A stretch of 64,000 bases of DNA, from positions 4,303,001 to 4,367,000 of the forward strand of contig NZ_JARVTG010000001.1 in NCBI RefSeq assembly GCF_029846635.1. Reading direction: 5' to 3'. Source of the stretch: Pokkaliibacter sp. MBI-7. Lineage in GTDB: Bacteria > Pseudomonadota > Gammaproteobacteria > Pseudomonadales > Balneatricaceae. The notes below the pieces were generated by a model that saw nothing but the letters and a program-made list of their open reading frames with translations, ran no database searches and was not told where the DNA came from. This document shows, one piece after another, positions 34,145 through 42,016 of this stretch (its first letter is position 1; every line of letters begins with the position of its first letter). The position numbers and the translations under genes are program-made.

Positions 34145-34184
34145 GGCAGCACTGCTGTCTCTGCATTGGACTCAAGGATTATCC

Positions 34185-35069
34185 ATGCCTGCTTTATCTC
34201 ACACCTCCAGAAGCTCCGCGCTTACCGGCACCGACCACAGCAGGACGCGCGGTTACGGCTACTCGCTGTTGCTGCTGGCCCCGGGGCTGGCCATGGTGCT
34301 GGCGCTGTTTGCCTATCCCTTCGCGCTGTCGGTGTGGTCGGCATTTCACACTGAGGCCGGTCTGACGCTGGCCAATTTCAGCAAGGCCTGGCAGCTGTAC
34401 AGTAAGGATGTGCTGTTCAGTGTGGCCATTATCAGCCTGTCGACCCTGCTGATTGCGGTGCTGGCGGTGACCATTGCCGGTTATCTGACGCTGGGCAGCA
34501 ACCCGCGAATCCGGGCGGTACTGGCATGGCTGTATCGCTGGCCGCTGTTTATTCCGTTTATCGTCGCGGCGCAGATCATGCGCACCTTTCTGGCCAAGAA
34601 CGGCCTGATGAACAATGCCCTGATGGAAGCGGGCCTGCTTGATCCGCTCAGTGCCCGCAGCTATCTGGACTGGAGTGGCATCGTCATTACCTTTGTCTGG
34701 AAGCAGGTGCCTTTCGTCACGTTATTGCTGGCAGGTGCCATGGCCGGGATCGACCGCTCCAGCAGTGAGGCGGCACAAAACCTCGGCGCCAGCCGGCTGC
34801 GCATCCTGTTCGATATCGTGCTGCCGCAAAGCAGGCGCACCCTGACTGTCGGGCTGGTACTGTCGGTGGTCGGCATGCTGTCGGTACTGTCAGTACCGAT
34901 CATGATCAATGCCCAGACACCGACCATGCTGACCGTCGATATGGCCTACCGTATCAATTCCAGCGGTGACTACGGTGTCGCCAACGCGCTGGGTGTGATG
35001 TCCTATGCGCTGGCCGGGTTCGCTTCATGGCTGTATCTGCGCACCATGATCAGGGAGCAGCAGCCATGA
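34185..35069 (+). CDS. ABC transporter permease 1
   Basis: Inner-membrane permease of 294 aa with about six membrane segments and the ATPase-contact EAA loop visible as SSEAAQNLGASRLRILFDIVLP. The start was set at MPALSHTSRSS because AAGGA lies upstream and longer upstream reading comes from the repeat element, not the family. Its stop overlaps the next permease start as ATGA. It pairs with permease 2 to form the channel of the importer. Confidence 0.87.
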   Translation: MPALSHTSRSSALTGTDHSRTRGYGYSLLLLAPGLAMVLALFAYPFALSVWSAFHTEAGLTLANFSKAWQLYSKDVLFSVAIISLSTLLIAVLAVTIAGYLTLGSNPRIRAVLAWLYRWPLFIPFIVAAQIMRTFLAKNGLMNNALMEAGLLDPLSARSYLDWSGIVITFVWKQVPFVTLLLAGAMAGIDRSSSEAAQNLGASRLRILFDIVLPQSRRTLTVGLVLSVVGMLSVLSVPIMINAQTPTMLTVDMAYRINSSGDYGVANALGVMSYALAGFASWLYLRTMIREQQP

Positions 35070-35923
35070 GTGCTGGTGTCATGCAAGGCGTGCCTGTCAC
35101 GGGCGTCTGGTCTGCGTGGTGGCGGTGTAGCAGCCGCTTAGGGCAATGGTTGCTGCTGGCAATACTGGCACTGGCGATCTTCGGGCCGCTGCTCAACCTC
35201 CTGCTGTGGGCTGTGGCCGAAAAGTGGTACTTCCCCCACAAGCTGCCGCTGCAATACGGCTTCAGCTTCTGGCAGCGGGTCTTTCGTCCGCAGGGTGATG
35301 CGTGGCAGTCACTGTGGCTGTCTCTGCTGATTGCCTGTGGTGCGGTGGTGATGAGTCTGGCGCTGTCGATCCCCGCCGGTTATGCCCTGGCGCGGCGACG
35401 CCTGCCCTTGCGGGCGCTGATCATGTTTGTCTTTCTGCTGCCTCAGGCGTTCCCCAGTCTCGGGGTGTATATGAACGTGGCGCAGATTTTCTACCGGCTG
35501 GGGCTGAATGGCACCCTGTTCGGGGTCATGCTGGTGCACACCGTGCACGGTCTGGTACTGAGTGTGTGGATCTGCGCCGCCGCTTTTGCCAGCGTTGATA
35601 AGCAGCAGGAAGAGGCCGCACGCAATCTCGGCGCGTCACCGTTGCAGGCGTTCTTCCACGCGACCCTGCCGCAGGCGGCCGCCGGGCTGATGGCCAGTGC
35701 CATCTTTGTTTTTCTGGAATCGATGGATGAGTTCACCGGCGTCTTCTTTGTCGGTATTCCGGAAATCAAGACCCTGCCGGTGCTGCTCTACAGTGCCAGC
35801 ATGGAAGGCAACTATCAGATTGCATCCATCACTGCCCTGATCCTGCTGGTGCCTTCCATCGGCTTTATGCTGATGATCCATCGGGTGCTGAAGGTGGAAA
35901 CGCTGGGCAAGATCGGCGCGTAA
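35066..35923 (+). CDS. ABC transporter permease 2
   Basis: Second inner-membrane permease of 285 aa with six membrane segments. The EAA loop reads EEAARNLGASPLQAFFHATLP. The ATG overlaps the preceding stop by 4 nt with GGAG 8-11 nt upstream, so the two permeases are translationally coupled at similar levels. The stretch FLESMDEFTGVFFVG is typical of the PotC/FbpB-like group. Confidence 0.87.
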   Translation: MSAGVMQGVPVTGVWSAWWRCSSRLGQWLLLAILALAIFGPLLNLLLWAVAEKWYFPHKLPLQYGFSFWQRVFRPQGDAWQSLWLSLLIACGAVVMSLALSIPAGYALARRRLPLRALIMFVFLLPQAFPSLGVYMNVAQIFYRLGLNGTLFGVMLVHTVHGLVLSVWICAAAFASVDKQQEEAARNLGASPLQAFFHATLPQAAAGLMASAIFVFLESMDEFTGVFFVGIPEIKTLPVLLYSASMEGNYQIASITALILLVPSIGFMLMIHRVLKVETLGKIGA

Positions 35924-35957
35924 CAAAAAAACGTTCAGTACTCGTCTTGTCAGCCCT

Positions 35958-35987
35958 CAGGCGGCATGGCTTAATGCCAGCCGCCTG
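35958..35987 (+). terminator. Hairpin after the ABC operon
   Basis: CAGGCGGC and GCCGCCTG enclose a second TGGC/GCCA stem with a 5-nt loop. No T-run follows, so termination is uncertain. Confidence 0.45.
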
Positions 35988-36053
35988 CAGTCAGGTGATT
36001 GCAGACCTTGTTCCTTTCCCTTTGGTACGCGTTCGCGTGGCAGTCCATCAAAC

Positions 36054-36287
36054 ATGAAAAAGCTGGTTTTCGTTTCTGTTCTGGCAGTGGCAGGTTGTGC
36101 TACTCAGCCTCAGGTTATCAATTTCTGGAAAAAAGACGGCGCAACCTACGAGGATGCCATCACGGCTGAGGCGGGCTGTCAGTACAAAGTGGGCATGGAA
36201 AAGTTTCAGGACAAGGATGAGAAAGACGCGCTGATCGATAACTGCATGAAGATGCAGGGTTATCGCATGGGCAAGTACCCGCTGTAA
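36054..36287 (+). CDS. Small outer-membrane or periplasmic lipoprotein
   Basis: 77-aa protein with a lipoprotein signal: MKKLVFVSVLAVAGC, lipobox AVAGC with Cys at residue 15. The mature part (~62 aa) is charged, with two further Cys and the pattern DAITAEAGCQYKVGMEKF, CMKMQGYRMG. It is expected to be anchored in the envelope. The two Cys could form a disulfide. A strong terminator follows. No function is known. Confidence 0.8.
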   Translation: MKKLVFVSVLAVAGCATQPQVINFWKKDGATYEDAITAEAGCQYKVGMEKFQDKDEKDALIDNCMKMQGYRMGKYPL

Positions 36288-36345
36288 GCACGTTTCAAGC
36301 ACCTTTTCAGGTGCGGATAAATGCCCACCGCGGGCCGACGCTGAT

Positions 36346-36379
36346 AAAAATGCCGGTGCTTCCCCTCACCGGCATTTTT
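36346..36379. terminator. Strong bidirectional terminator
   Basis: AAAAATGCCGGTG pairs perfectly with CACCGGCATTTTT (13 bp, 8-nt loop); the A and T ends supply U-tracts on both strands. It lies between the lipoprotein gene and the convergent DUF4197 gene. Confidence 0.88.
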
Positions 36380-36420
36380 ACGTTCAGTTCAGACACATTC
36401 CTTTACGCCAGCGGCCTGTC

Positions 36421-37236
36421 TTATTTGCCGAACAGGGTTTTTAACAGGCTGGTGCTCTGCGCCACCGGGTCTTTACGGATCTGCTTCTCTTCCTCTCCGA
36501 CCATGGTAAACAGGCCGCTCAGTGCGGCGTTGGTGACATAGTCAGTCAGATCCAGATTCATCCCTCCCAGCATCGGTACGGCACTTTTGGCTGAACTGCT
36601 GAGGCCCTGATAGGCGGCTGTCACACCATTGCTGGCCATGGATTTCTCGATGCTGGGGCGGAACAGCTGTGCCAGCTGTGCCTGCGTCTTGCCACGGAAA
36701 TACTCGGTGGCGGCCGTGTCGCTACCCTGATAAATCCGCTGTGCATCCTGAATGGTCATGCTCTTGATGGCATTGACAAAGATGGGTGTTGCCTGCGTGA
36801 CGGCCTGCTCGGCAGCGCGGTTCATGCTCAGTTCAAAGGCATCCACCTGAGTGCCGAGCCCGGCCTGACGCATCAGTCCGGCAGCACTGCCGAGCATCCC
36901 CGGCAGAGGGATATGTGCCCTGGTATTTTTCATATAGCCGTCGGTTTTAGCCAGACTGCTGACCGCACGCTCAGTACCGACCGACAGTGCTTCTTTAAGC
37001 CCACTGATTACCGTCTGCTGGCTCAGGCTGCTGTTCGAGGCCGAAGCTGATGAAGTGCTGGTGGTGGTGCTTTGTTGCTTCTGCTGTTGTTGCAAAATCT
37101 GCTGGCCCTGATTCAACAGGCTGTTGAGGTCGGCATGGGCATAGCCACCTGCGGTCAGCGTCAGGCACAGCAGGCTGGCACTTAGTGCCGGGCGTCGGAT
37201 CGTGGCGGGAAGGGCATTGTTGTGGGGAGTGGTCAT
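36421..37236 (-). CDS. DUF4197 family periplasmic protein
   Basis: 271-aa protein with an N-terminal signal segment (SALSLLC-like LSASLLCLTLTAGGYAHA) and a Gln/Ser/Thr-rich linker. The DUF4197 domain (~75-270) shows GLKEALSVGTERAVSSL, HIPLPGML, MNRAAEQAV and ATEYFRGKTQAQL. Family members are secreted proteins of unknown function in proteobacteria. It is a single gene with strong terminators on its 3' side. Confidence 0.88.
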   Translation of the reverse strand: MTTPHNNALPATIRRPALSASLLCLTLTAGGYAHADLNSLLNQGQQILQQQQKQQSTTTSTSSASASNSSLSQQTVISGLKEALSVGTERAVSSLAKTDGYMKNTRAHIPLPGMLGSAAGLMRQAGLGTQVDAFELSMNRAAEQAVTQATPIFVNAIKSMTIQDAQRIYQGSDTAATEYFRGKTQAQLAQLFRPSIEKSMASNGVTAAYQGLSSSAKSAVPMLGGMNLDLTDYVTNAALSGLFTMVGEEEKQIRKDPVAQSTSLLKTLFGK

Positions 37237-37681
37237 GGTCAGTCCCTGAAGTAGTTATTAGAACGAGCTGCGGTGTGTCAGCCGGTCTGCCGGCATGAGC
37301 ACAAGCCCGTCAAGAACAGGTTGTAAACGTCGGTAGTGAGTATAGATGAGGGAGATTGCGCCCGACCAAGCACGAGCCGGGGCAAGGTGTTTCAGAGTGG
37401 GCAGAGTGTGGAGCAAATAAGAGTGTGGAGTAAACAAGGGCAGAAGACATCAGGGCTGACAGCGGGTCCGGGCTGGTCTATGTTGCCCTAACAGGTCGTT
37501 GAAAATCTATCTGCGTTGCCGAATACCGCGTCAAAAACAGGCTCAAAATGCTCATTTAGTTCACTAAACTCCGCTTTTTCGCCTGTTTCTTGTGCCCTCG
37601 GGGTATTTCCTTGTCTCGGCTGCCTCGATGACGTTTTTCAACAGCCTGCTAAGTGAACTTTTCTGCTGCTGAGTGAAGGCT
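37237..37681. other. Intergenic region with dispersed repeat
   Basis: 445 bp without a gene. It holds the promoter region of the DUF4197 gene and, from 37488, copy C of the TIR element. Confidence 0.55.
37488..37653 (+). repeat. Dispersed TIR element, copy C
   Basis: About 166 bp, same orientation as copy A and nearly identical to it over its first ~100 bp. It contains an additional ~21-bp stretch (TGCCCTCGGGGTATTTC) that copy A lacks. Ends CTAACAGGTCGTTGAAAA and TTTTCAACAGCCTGCTAAG are inverted repeats. It finishes 29 bp before the isochorismatase-like start codon. Confidence 0.85.
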
Positions 37682-38200
37682 ATGAACCCCTCTGGAAATA
37701 CCGCGTTAGTGATCATCGATATGCAAGTCAGTCTGATGGATGAGCACCCCTGGCAGCCGCAGCCGGTGATTGCCACCATCAACCGCCTGATTCATCAGGC
37801 CCGTGACGCCGGGGCGCCGGTGTGCTTTGTCTGGGACGAACGGGTGGAGCCGGATGCCGGCATTCTGCCGGAGCTTAATCAGCAGCCATCCGACTGGATG
37901 CAGGACAAACATTTCCGTGACGCTTTTATGGAAACGGCATTGCACGCGCGGCTACAGCAGGCGGGTATCCATCGTCTGGTGATGACCGGCATGCAGACAG
38001 ACTACTGCGTTGATACCAGTTGCCGTGCGGCGGCAGCACTGGGGTATGAAGTGATACTGGTCAGCGACGGCCACACCACGCCTGACAGTGAGCAGCTGAC
38101 GGGGGAACAGATCGTCCGCCACCATAACCGTATTCTGAATTTCCACCGCGCGGGGCAGGGCAGTATTGCTGTGTTACCTGCGGCAGAGATTGTCTTCTGA
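37682..38200 (+). CDS. Isochorismatase-family cysteine hydrolase
   Basis: Cytoplasmic hydrolase of 172 aa. The catalytic triad of this family is visible: Asp in VIIDMQVSLMD, Lys in QDKHFRDAF, and Cys in GMQTDYCVDTSCRAA. Members act on amides or enol ethers (nicotinamidase, carbamoyl hydrolases), so the substrate is open. The ATG at 37682 has GAAGG closely upstream; a GTG three codons earlier is possible. The dispersed repeat lies immediately before the gene and must carry or adjoin its promoter. Confidence 0.87.
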   Translation: MNPSGNTALVIIDMQVSLMDEHPWQPQPVIATINRLIHQARDAGAPVCFVWDERVEPDAGILPELNQQPSDWMQDKHFRDAFMETALHARLQQAGIHRLVMTGMQTDYCVDTSCRAAAALGYEVILVSDGHTTPDSEQLTGEQIVRHHNRILNFHRAGQGSIAVLPAAEIVF

Positions 38201-38234
38201 CACCCAGTTATCTGCGCTGGTATCGAGAATCGCC

Positions 38235-39110
38235 ATGACCACACCTGCACTCCGTTCCGCCATCACAATAACAGGGCTGACGCTGGTATCCCTGACAGCC
38301 TTTGCGGCCAATTCGGTCCTTTGCCGTATGGCACTGGGGCAGCAGAGTATCGATGCGGCCAGCTTTACGGCTGTCCGTCTGCTGTCGGGGGCAGCCATGC
38401 TGTGGCTGCTGCTGCGCGTCAAAGCAGCACCCCCGCAAGGGCAGGGGCGGGGCAGCTGGCGTGCCGGTCTGATGCTGTTTATCTATGCCGCTGCCTTTTC
38501 CTATGCCTATACCAGCCTGACCACCGGCACGGGAGCGCTGATCCTGTTTGCCGCCGTGCAGCTGACCATGCTGCTGATGGCACTGGCAGGTGGGCATCGT
38601 ATGCAGGGGCTGGAGCTGGCCGGTTTGCTGATTGCCTTTACCGGCTTTGTCTATCTGGTGCTGCCGGGGCTGGCTACGCCATCGCTGCTGGGGCTGGTAC
38701 TGATGACGCTGTCGGGTATTGCCTGGGGGTTCTATACCCTGGCCGGGCGTGGCTCGCTGCATCCCACCCACGATACCGCCTTCAACATGTTCCGGGCGGC
38801 ACCGCTGGCACTGGTGATGCTGATCATCGGCCTGCTGCACGGCCATGCGGAAGGCCGGGGCATCGTGCTGGCGGTGTTGTCGGGCGCTCTGGCCTCGGGC
38901 CTCGGTTATGCCGTCTGGTATACCGCTTTACGTTCTTTGTCTGCACCGCAGGCGGCCGTGCTGCAACTGCTGGTGCCAGTGATCGCTGCCGCGGGCGGGG
39001 TGGTATTTATGGATGAGCACATTACCGTGCGGCTGGTGATCGCGACGGTGCTGACCCTCAGTGGCATCCTGCTGGTGATTACCGCCAGAGCCCGGGCGCC
39101 GCGCGGATGA
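38235..39110 (+). CDS. EamA/DMT-family transporter
   Basis: Inner-membrane exporter of 291 aa with about ten hydrophobic segments in two EamA halves (LTAFAANSVLCRMALGQQ in the first, GIAWGFYTLAGRGSL and LASGLGYAVWYTALRSL in the second). Members export amino acids or other metabolites. It follows the isochorismatase-like gene by 34 bp on the same strand, suggesting co-transcription. The start MTTPALR was chosen over a longer upstream frame overlapping the previous gene. Confidence 0.86.
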   Translation: MTTPALRSAITITGLTLVSLTAFAANSVLCRMALGQQSIDAASFTAVRLLSGAAMLWLLLRVKAAPPQGQGRGSWRAGLMLFIYAAAFSYAYTSLTTGTGALILFAAVQLTMLLMALAGGHRMQGLELAGLLIAFTGFVYLVLPGLATPSLLGLVLMTLSGIAWGFYTLAGRGSLHPTHDTAFNMFRAAPLALVMLIIGLLHGHAEGRGIVLAVLSGALASGLGYAVWYTALRSLSAPQAAVLQLLVPVIAAAGGVVFMDEHITVRLVIATVLTLSGILLVITARARAPRG

Positions 39111-39176
39111 TCAGCTGCAGGGCCGAGGTCAGGTTGCCTCTGCCCTGCCCCTTGGACGGCGATGGCCCGGTACCGG

Positions 39177-40181
39177 TCACGGGATGACCGGCTGCTCGGC
39201 ATACCAGCTTTCATCACGCCAGAACTCGCGCGCCGGTACTGCATCGAAGGGGGCGGCGTAACTGTCTTCGGTGATATAGACATAGCCTGCATTGCGGTTT
39301 TTGGTCAGCTGCATCACCTTCTGCAGTGGCAGGCAGACGCTTTTCGGCTCAGAAGCGTAGTTGTTGCATTTGACGTCGCGAATGATATGCCAGATACGCT
39401 GAGCGTTCTGTTCCTTGGCCTCCCAGCCCAGTGTTTCCAGCGGTGTGCGCCCGGTATAGTTCAGGTATTCCTCATAACTGTTGTCAAAGGTGACGATGAT
39501 ATCGGCAATGCGCAGATAGCTCTGGCTGACGTGTGCTGCAGGATTGAGCACGATCAGCGGGCGACGCCCCGGTTGCTGGCGGATGTAGTCGGTGAGCGGG
39601 CGGTAATACACCGGCAGGGTGCTTTCAAAGTCACTCACCTGATCCAGAAAAAAGCCGTCGATCCATACACCATTGGCCTTGTCGTTGTACCACTCCATAT
39701 AGTGCCGAACCCGCTCCTTGGCGGCATCCAGCCCGTGCTGACCGCCCATGGTGGCGTAGTGGGTGGGAATGTAGGCCAGCACCTTCTTGCCCGCCTGATG
39801 GGCATAGGCGATCTGCCTTGCGTAGTTCAGATGTTTCAGCGTATCGGGGCCAGCCTGTTCGCGGCTGCCGGGGCCATCGCCCGGTTTGATCACCACAAAT
39901 GCCGTGGCGCTGCGCTCCAGCACACGTTTCCACGGGCAGCGATAGGGGGTGGGCTGCGGCGCCTTGGGGCAGCTTTCCGGGTCGGGGACAAAATACGCCG
40001 GGACGGCCAGCTGTTGTTCCAGACGGTTCATGGTCTGCACTTTCTGCGGCGCCGGTGTGGGTGGGTCAAATAGCAGATCACGCAGTTTGCTCTGCAGATC
40101 GGCATGGGCGGTGCTGCTGATTAGCCAGGTCAGGGTTAGCAGGACGGCACGACATAAGCTCGCTGCTGAAAACCGATACAT
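39177..40181 (-). CDS. Spherulation-specific family 4-like (GH114-type) secreted protein
   Basis: 334-aa protein with a signal peptide (CRAVLLTLTWLISSTAHA-DL). The body matches the Spherulin4 domain, a TIM-barrel related to GH114: AFVVIKPGDGPGSREQ, KKVLAYIPTHYATM, DKANGVWIDGFFLDQV, and VLNPAAHVSQSYLRIADIIVTF. The acidic residues of WIDGFFLD are the expected catalytic positions. An exported enzyme acting on a polysaccharide (GH114 acts on galactosaminogalactan) is inferred. It has a run of Pro-rich residues after the signal. It is convergent with the EamA gene. Confidence 0.8.
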   Translation of the reverse strand: MYRFSAASLCRAVLLTLTWLISSTAHADLQSKLRDLLFDPPTPAPQKVQTMNRLEQQLAVPAYFVPDPESCPKAPQPTPYRCPWKRVLERSATAFVVIKPGDGPGSREQAGPDTLKHLNYARQIAYAHQAGKKVLAYIPTHYATMGGQHGLDAAKERVRHYMEWYNDKANGVWIDGFFLDQVSDFESTLPVYYRPLTDYIRQQPGRRPLIVLNPAAHVSQSYLRIADIIVTFDNSYEEYLNYTGRTPLETLGWEAKEQNAQRIWHIIRDVKCNNYASEPKSVCLPLQKVMQLTKNRNAGYVYITEDSYAAPFDAVPAREFWRDESWYAEQPVIP

Positions 40182-40512
40182 TCTTGTTATCTTCCTTTTG
40201 CCAGAAGGGGTCTGGTATGTGCCCGCTTTTTGCTTTCAATCTCAGTCTGCCGCGTGCAAAGGGCACGCATCGTCAGGTTGGGGCACGGCGCAAATCGATA
40301 GGTGATTGCTTTTATATAGATTGTTGCCTTGCCGGGTTCCAGTCTGGCTGCTTAGATGAGCCATTGTTGAACAGTTCGTGTGCTGTTCTGCGCTGGGTGT
40401 AGCAGCAAATTAGCGTTGTTTTGATTGGATAAACGTCAGCGTTGGGTAAATTCGGCTATGAATACCGCAACGCGAGCGTGTGTTTTGAGCGTACTTGTTT
40501 AAGGAGAGCAAA
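40182..40512. other. Intergenic region between divergent genes
   Basis: 331 bp without a gene between the spherulin-4-like and ybaK-like genes. It should hold two promoters; no repeat or RNA was recognised. Confidence 0.5.
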
Positions 40513-40995
40513 ATGTCTGAGCCATTGCGTGCCAGTTCTCAGCGTGTTCAGGAGTTCCTGAACGGAAAAGGCTATGACTTCACCGTCAGGGAGCTGGCCA
40601 GCTCAACCCGCACCGCTCAGGAAGCGGCCGATTCGGTAGGGTGCTCCGTTGCCCAGATTGCCAAATCCATCATTTTCAGGAATAAGGCCGACAATACCCC
40701 GGTGCTGGTGGTGGCCTCCGGTGCCAACCGCGTCAATACCCGCAAAATCGAGCAGGCCGCGGGGATCAAACTGGGCAAGGCCGATGCTGATTTTGTCCGT
40801 GCCGAAATAGGCTATGCCATTGGCGGTGTGCCGCCCATTGCCCATATCCAGAAAGTCACAACTTTCCTCGACCCGGACTTGCAGCAGCATGAGGTGATCT
40901 GGGCGGCAGCAGGTACGCCGAACTCGCTGTTTGAACTGAAACCCGCTGATCTGGCCCTGCTGACCGAAGGGCAGTGGATGGATATTGCCGAGTAA
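40513..40995 (+). CDS. ybaK: YbaK/EbsC-family aminoacyl-tRNA deacylase
   Basis: 160-aa member of the YbaK/ProX editing-domain family, which hydrolyses mischarged tRNAs (for example Cys-tRNAPro or Ala-tRNAPro). The conserved Lys is in QIAKSIIFRNK, followed by LVVASGANRVNTRK and the Gly-rich YAIGGVPPIAH. AAGGAG sits 8 nt before the ATG at 40513. A strong terminator follows directly. It is a single gene. Confidence 0.88.
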   Translation: MSEPLRASSQRVQEFLNGKGYDFTVRELASSTRTAQEAADSVGCSVAQIAKSIIFRNKADNTPVLVVASGANRVNTRKIEQAAGIKLGKADADFVRAEIGYAIGGVPPIAHIQKVTTFLDPDLQQHEVIWAAAGTPNSLFELKPADLALLTEGQWMDIAE

Positions 40996-40999
40996 AGCA

Positions 41000-41034
41000 A
41001 AACGCCTGCGAGTAGCAGGCGTTTGGTTTTTTTA
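41000..41034. terminator. Strong bidirectional terminator
   Basis: AAACGCCTGC pairs with GCAGGCGTTT (10 bp, 5-nt loop), with GGTTTTTTT after it on the plus strand and TTTTGCTTT on the minus strand. It serves the convergent ybaK and AraC genes. Confidence 0.88.
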
Positions 41035-41053
41035 CCGGTGGTCAGGATGACCG

Positions 41054-42016
41054 TCAGCTCAGGTTTTTCAGCTTGATATGAATTTCCACATCGATAAAAC
41101 CATCCTCCCGCACGTCGTTGTGATAACGCTCCAGTAGCGGGAAGTGATCCGGCTCAAAGCCGCTGGCGGGGAACCATTCAGTATAAAGTGCCAGCCGGGC
41201 GTTGTTCAGCTGCTCGTCGCTGCCCTTTATCCGCAATACAGCGTATTTGCCCGCGGGCAGGGTGCTGATACTGAAAGGCGCGTTGACCTCCATAGCGGGG
41301 TTAATTACCACGGCCGCTTCATAGCGGCACTTGTCGACCGGTGTGACCGCCGGGTTGTCGTAGCATAAGGCATAGCGTGCCTGCTGAGCTGGTGCGATAC
41401 CCTGAGCACTTGCCCAGGCGATCAGCCGGTCCCAGGTGTCAAAAATGCTCTGCTGTTCGTAACCGCCCGGTGTCCTGAGTGTGCATACCTGCTGTGCGGC
41501 CAGCTGGCGGATTTCTACCTTGTTACTGTGCATCGTTATATCCCTTGTGATGAGTTCACCCGTCAGTGCTGAGCGGGTGCAGGCAGGATATAAATCGGCG
41601 GGGCTGAAGGCTTTTCCATACTTGCTAAGCAGTTTTCCAATCTTGCTTTTGTGTTCTTCGTCGGGCTCCCGAATAGCTGACGGGCTGAAGCCGCTGAAGG
41701 CTTTGACCGCTCTGGCAAAGTTGGCGCTGGAGGAAAAGCCCAGCTCATGAACGATGTCGGTAATGCTCTGCTCGCGGCGATAGGCCAGAAGGTTGATGGC
41801 CCGTTCCAGACGACGGCGAGCGATATAGTCATTGAGTGTTTCACCCATCCATGCCGAGAACAGGCGATGGAAGTGGAAGGCGGAGAAGTGACAGGCACTG
41901 GCAACCGCTTGCAGGGACAGGGGCTTATCAAGGTTGGCCTCGATAAAGCCCAGGGCGACGGCCATTCTTTCCTTGTAGCGGTTGTGCATTGTCATTGCCT
42001 CAGACGGGTAGCTCAT
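41054..42016 (-). CDS. AraC-family regulator with GyrI-like effector domain
   Basis: 320-aa regulator. The AraC DNA-binding domain is at the N-terminus (residues ~15-115, LSLQAVASACHFSAFHFHRLF and ITDIVHELGFSSSANFARAVKAF) and the C-terminal ~150 residues form a GyrI-like small-molecule-binding domain (PAGKYAVLRIKGSDEQL). This is the Rob/SbmC layout, in which the domain binds drugs or metabolites. It is the last gene of a four-gene overlapping run; its start overlaps the P450 stop by 17 nt. Starts at 41995 or 41989 are also possible. Confidence 0.87.
   Translation of the reverse strand: MSYPSEAMTMHNRYKERMAVALGFIEANLDKPLSLQAVASACHFSAFHFHRLFSAWMGETLNDYIARRRLERAINLLAYRREQSITDIVHELGFSSSANFARAVKAFSGFSPSAIREPDEEHKSKIGKLLSKYGKAFSPADLYPACTRSALTGELITRDITMHSNKVEIRQLAAQQVCTLRTPGGYEQQSIFDTWDRLIAWASAQGIAPAQQARYALCYDNPAVTPVDKCRYEAAVVINPAMEVNAPFSISTLPAGKYAVLRIKGSDEQLNNARLALYTEWFPASGFEPDHFPLLERYHNDVREDGFIDVEIHIKLKNLS

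Noticed and set aside
34029..34184. Longer N-terminus of ABC permease 1
   Set aside because: This reading frame lies in the dispersed repeat; the same protein words appear from other copies, and the permease proper starts at MPALSHT with a ribosome-binding site.
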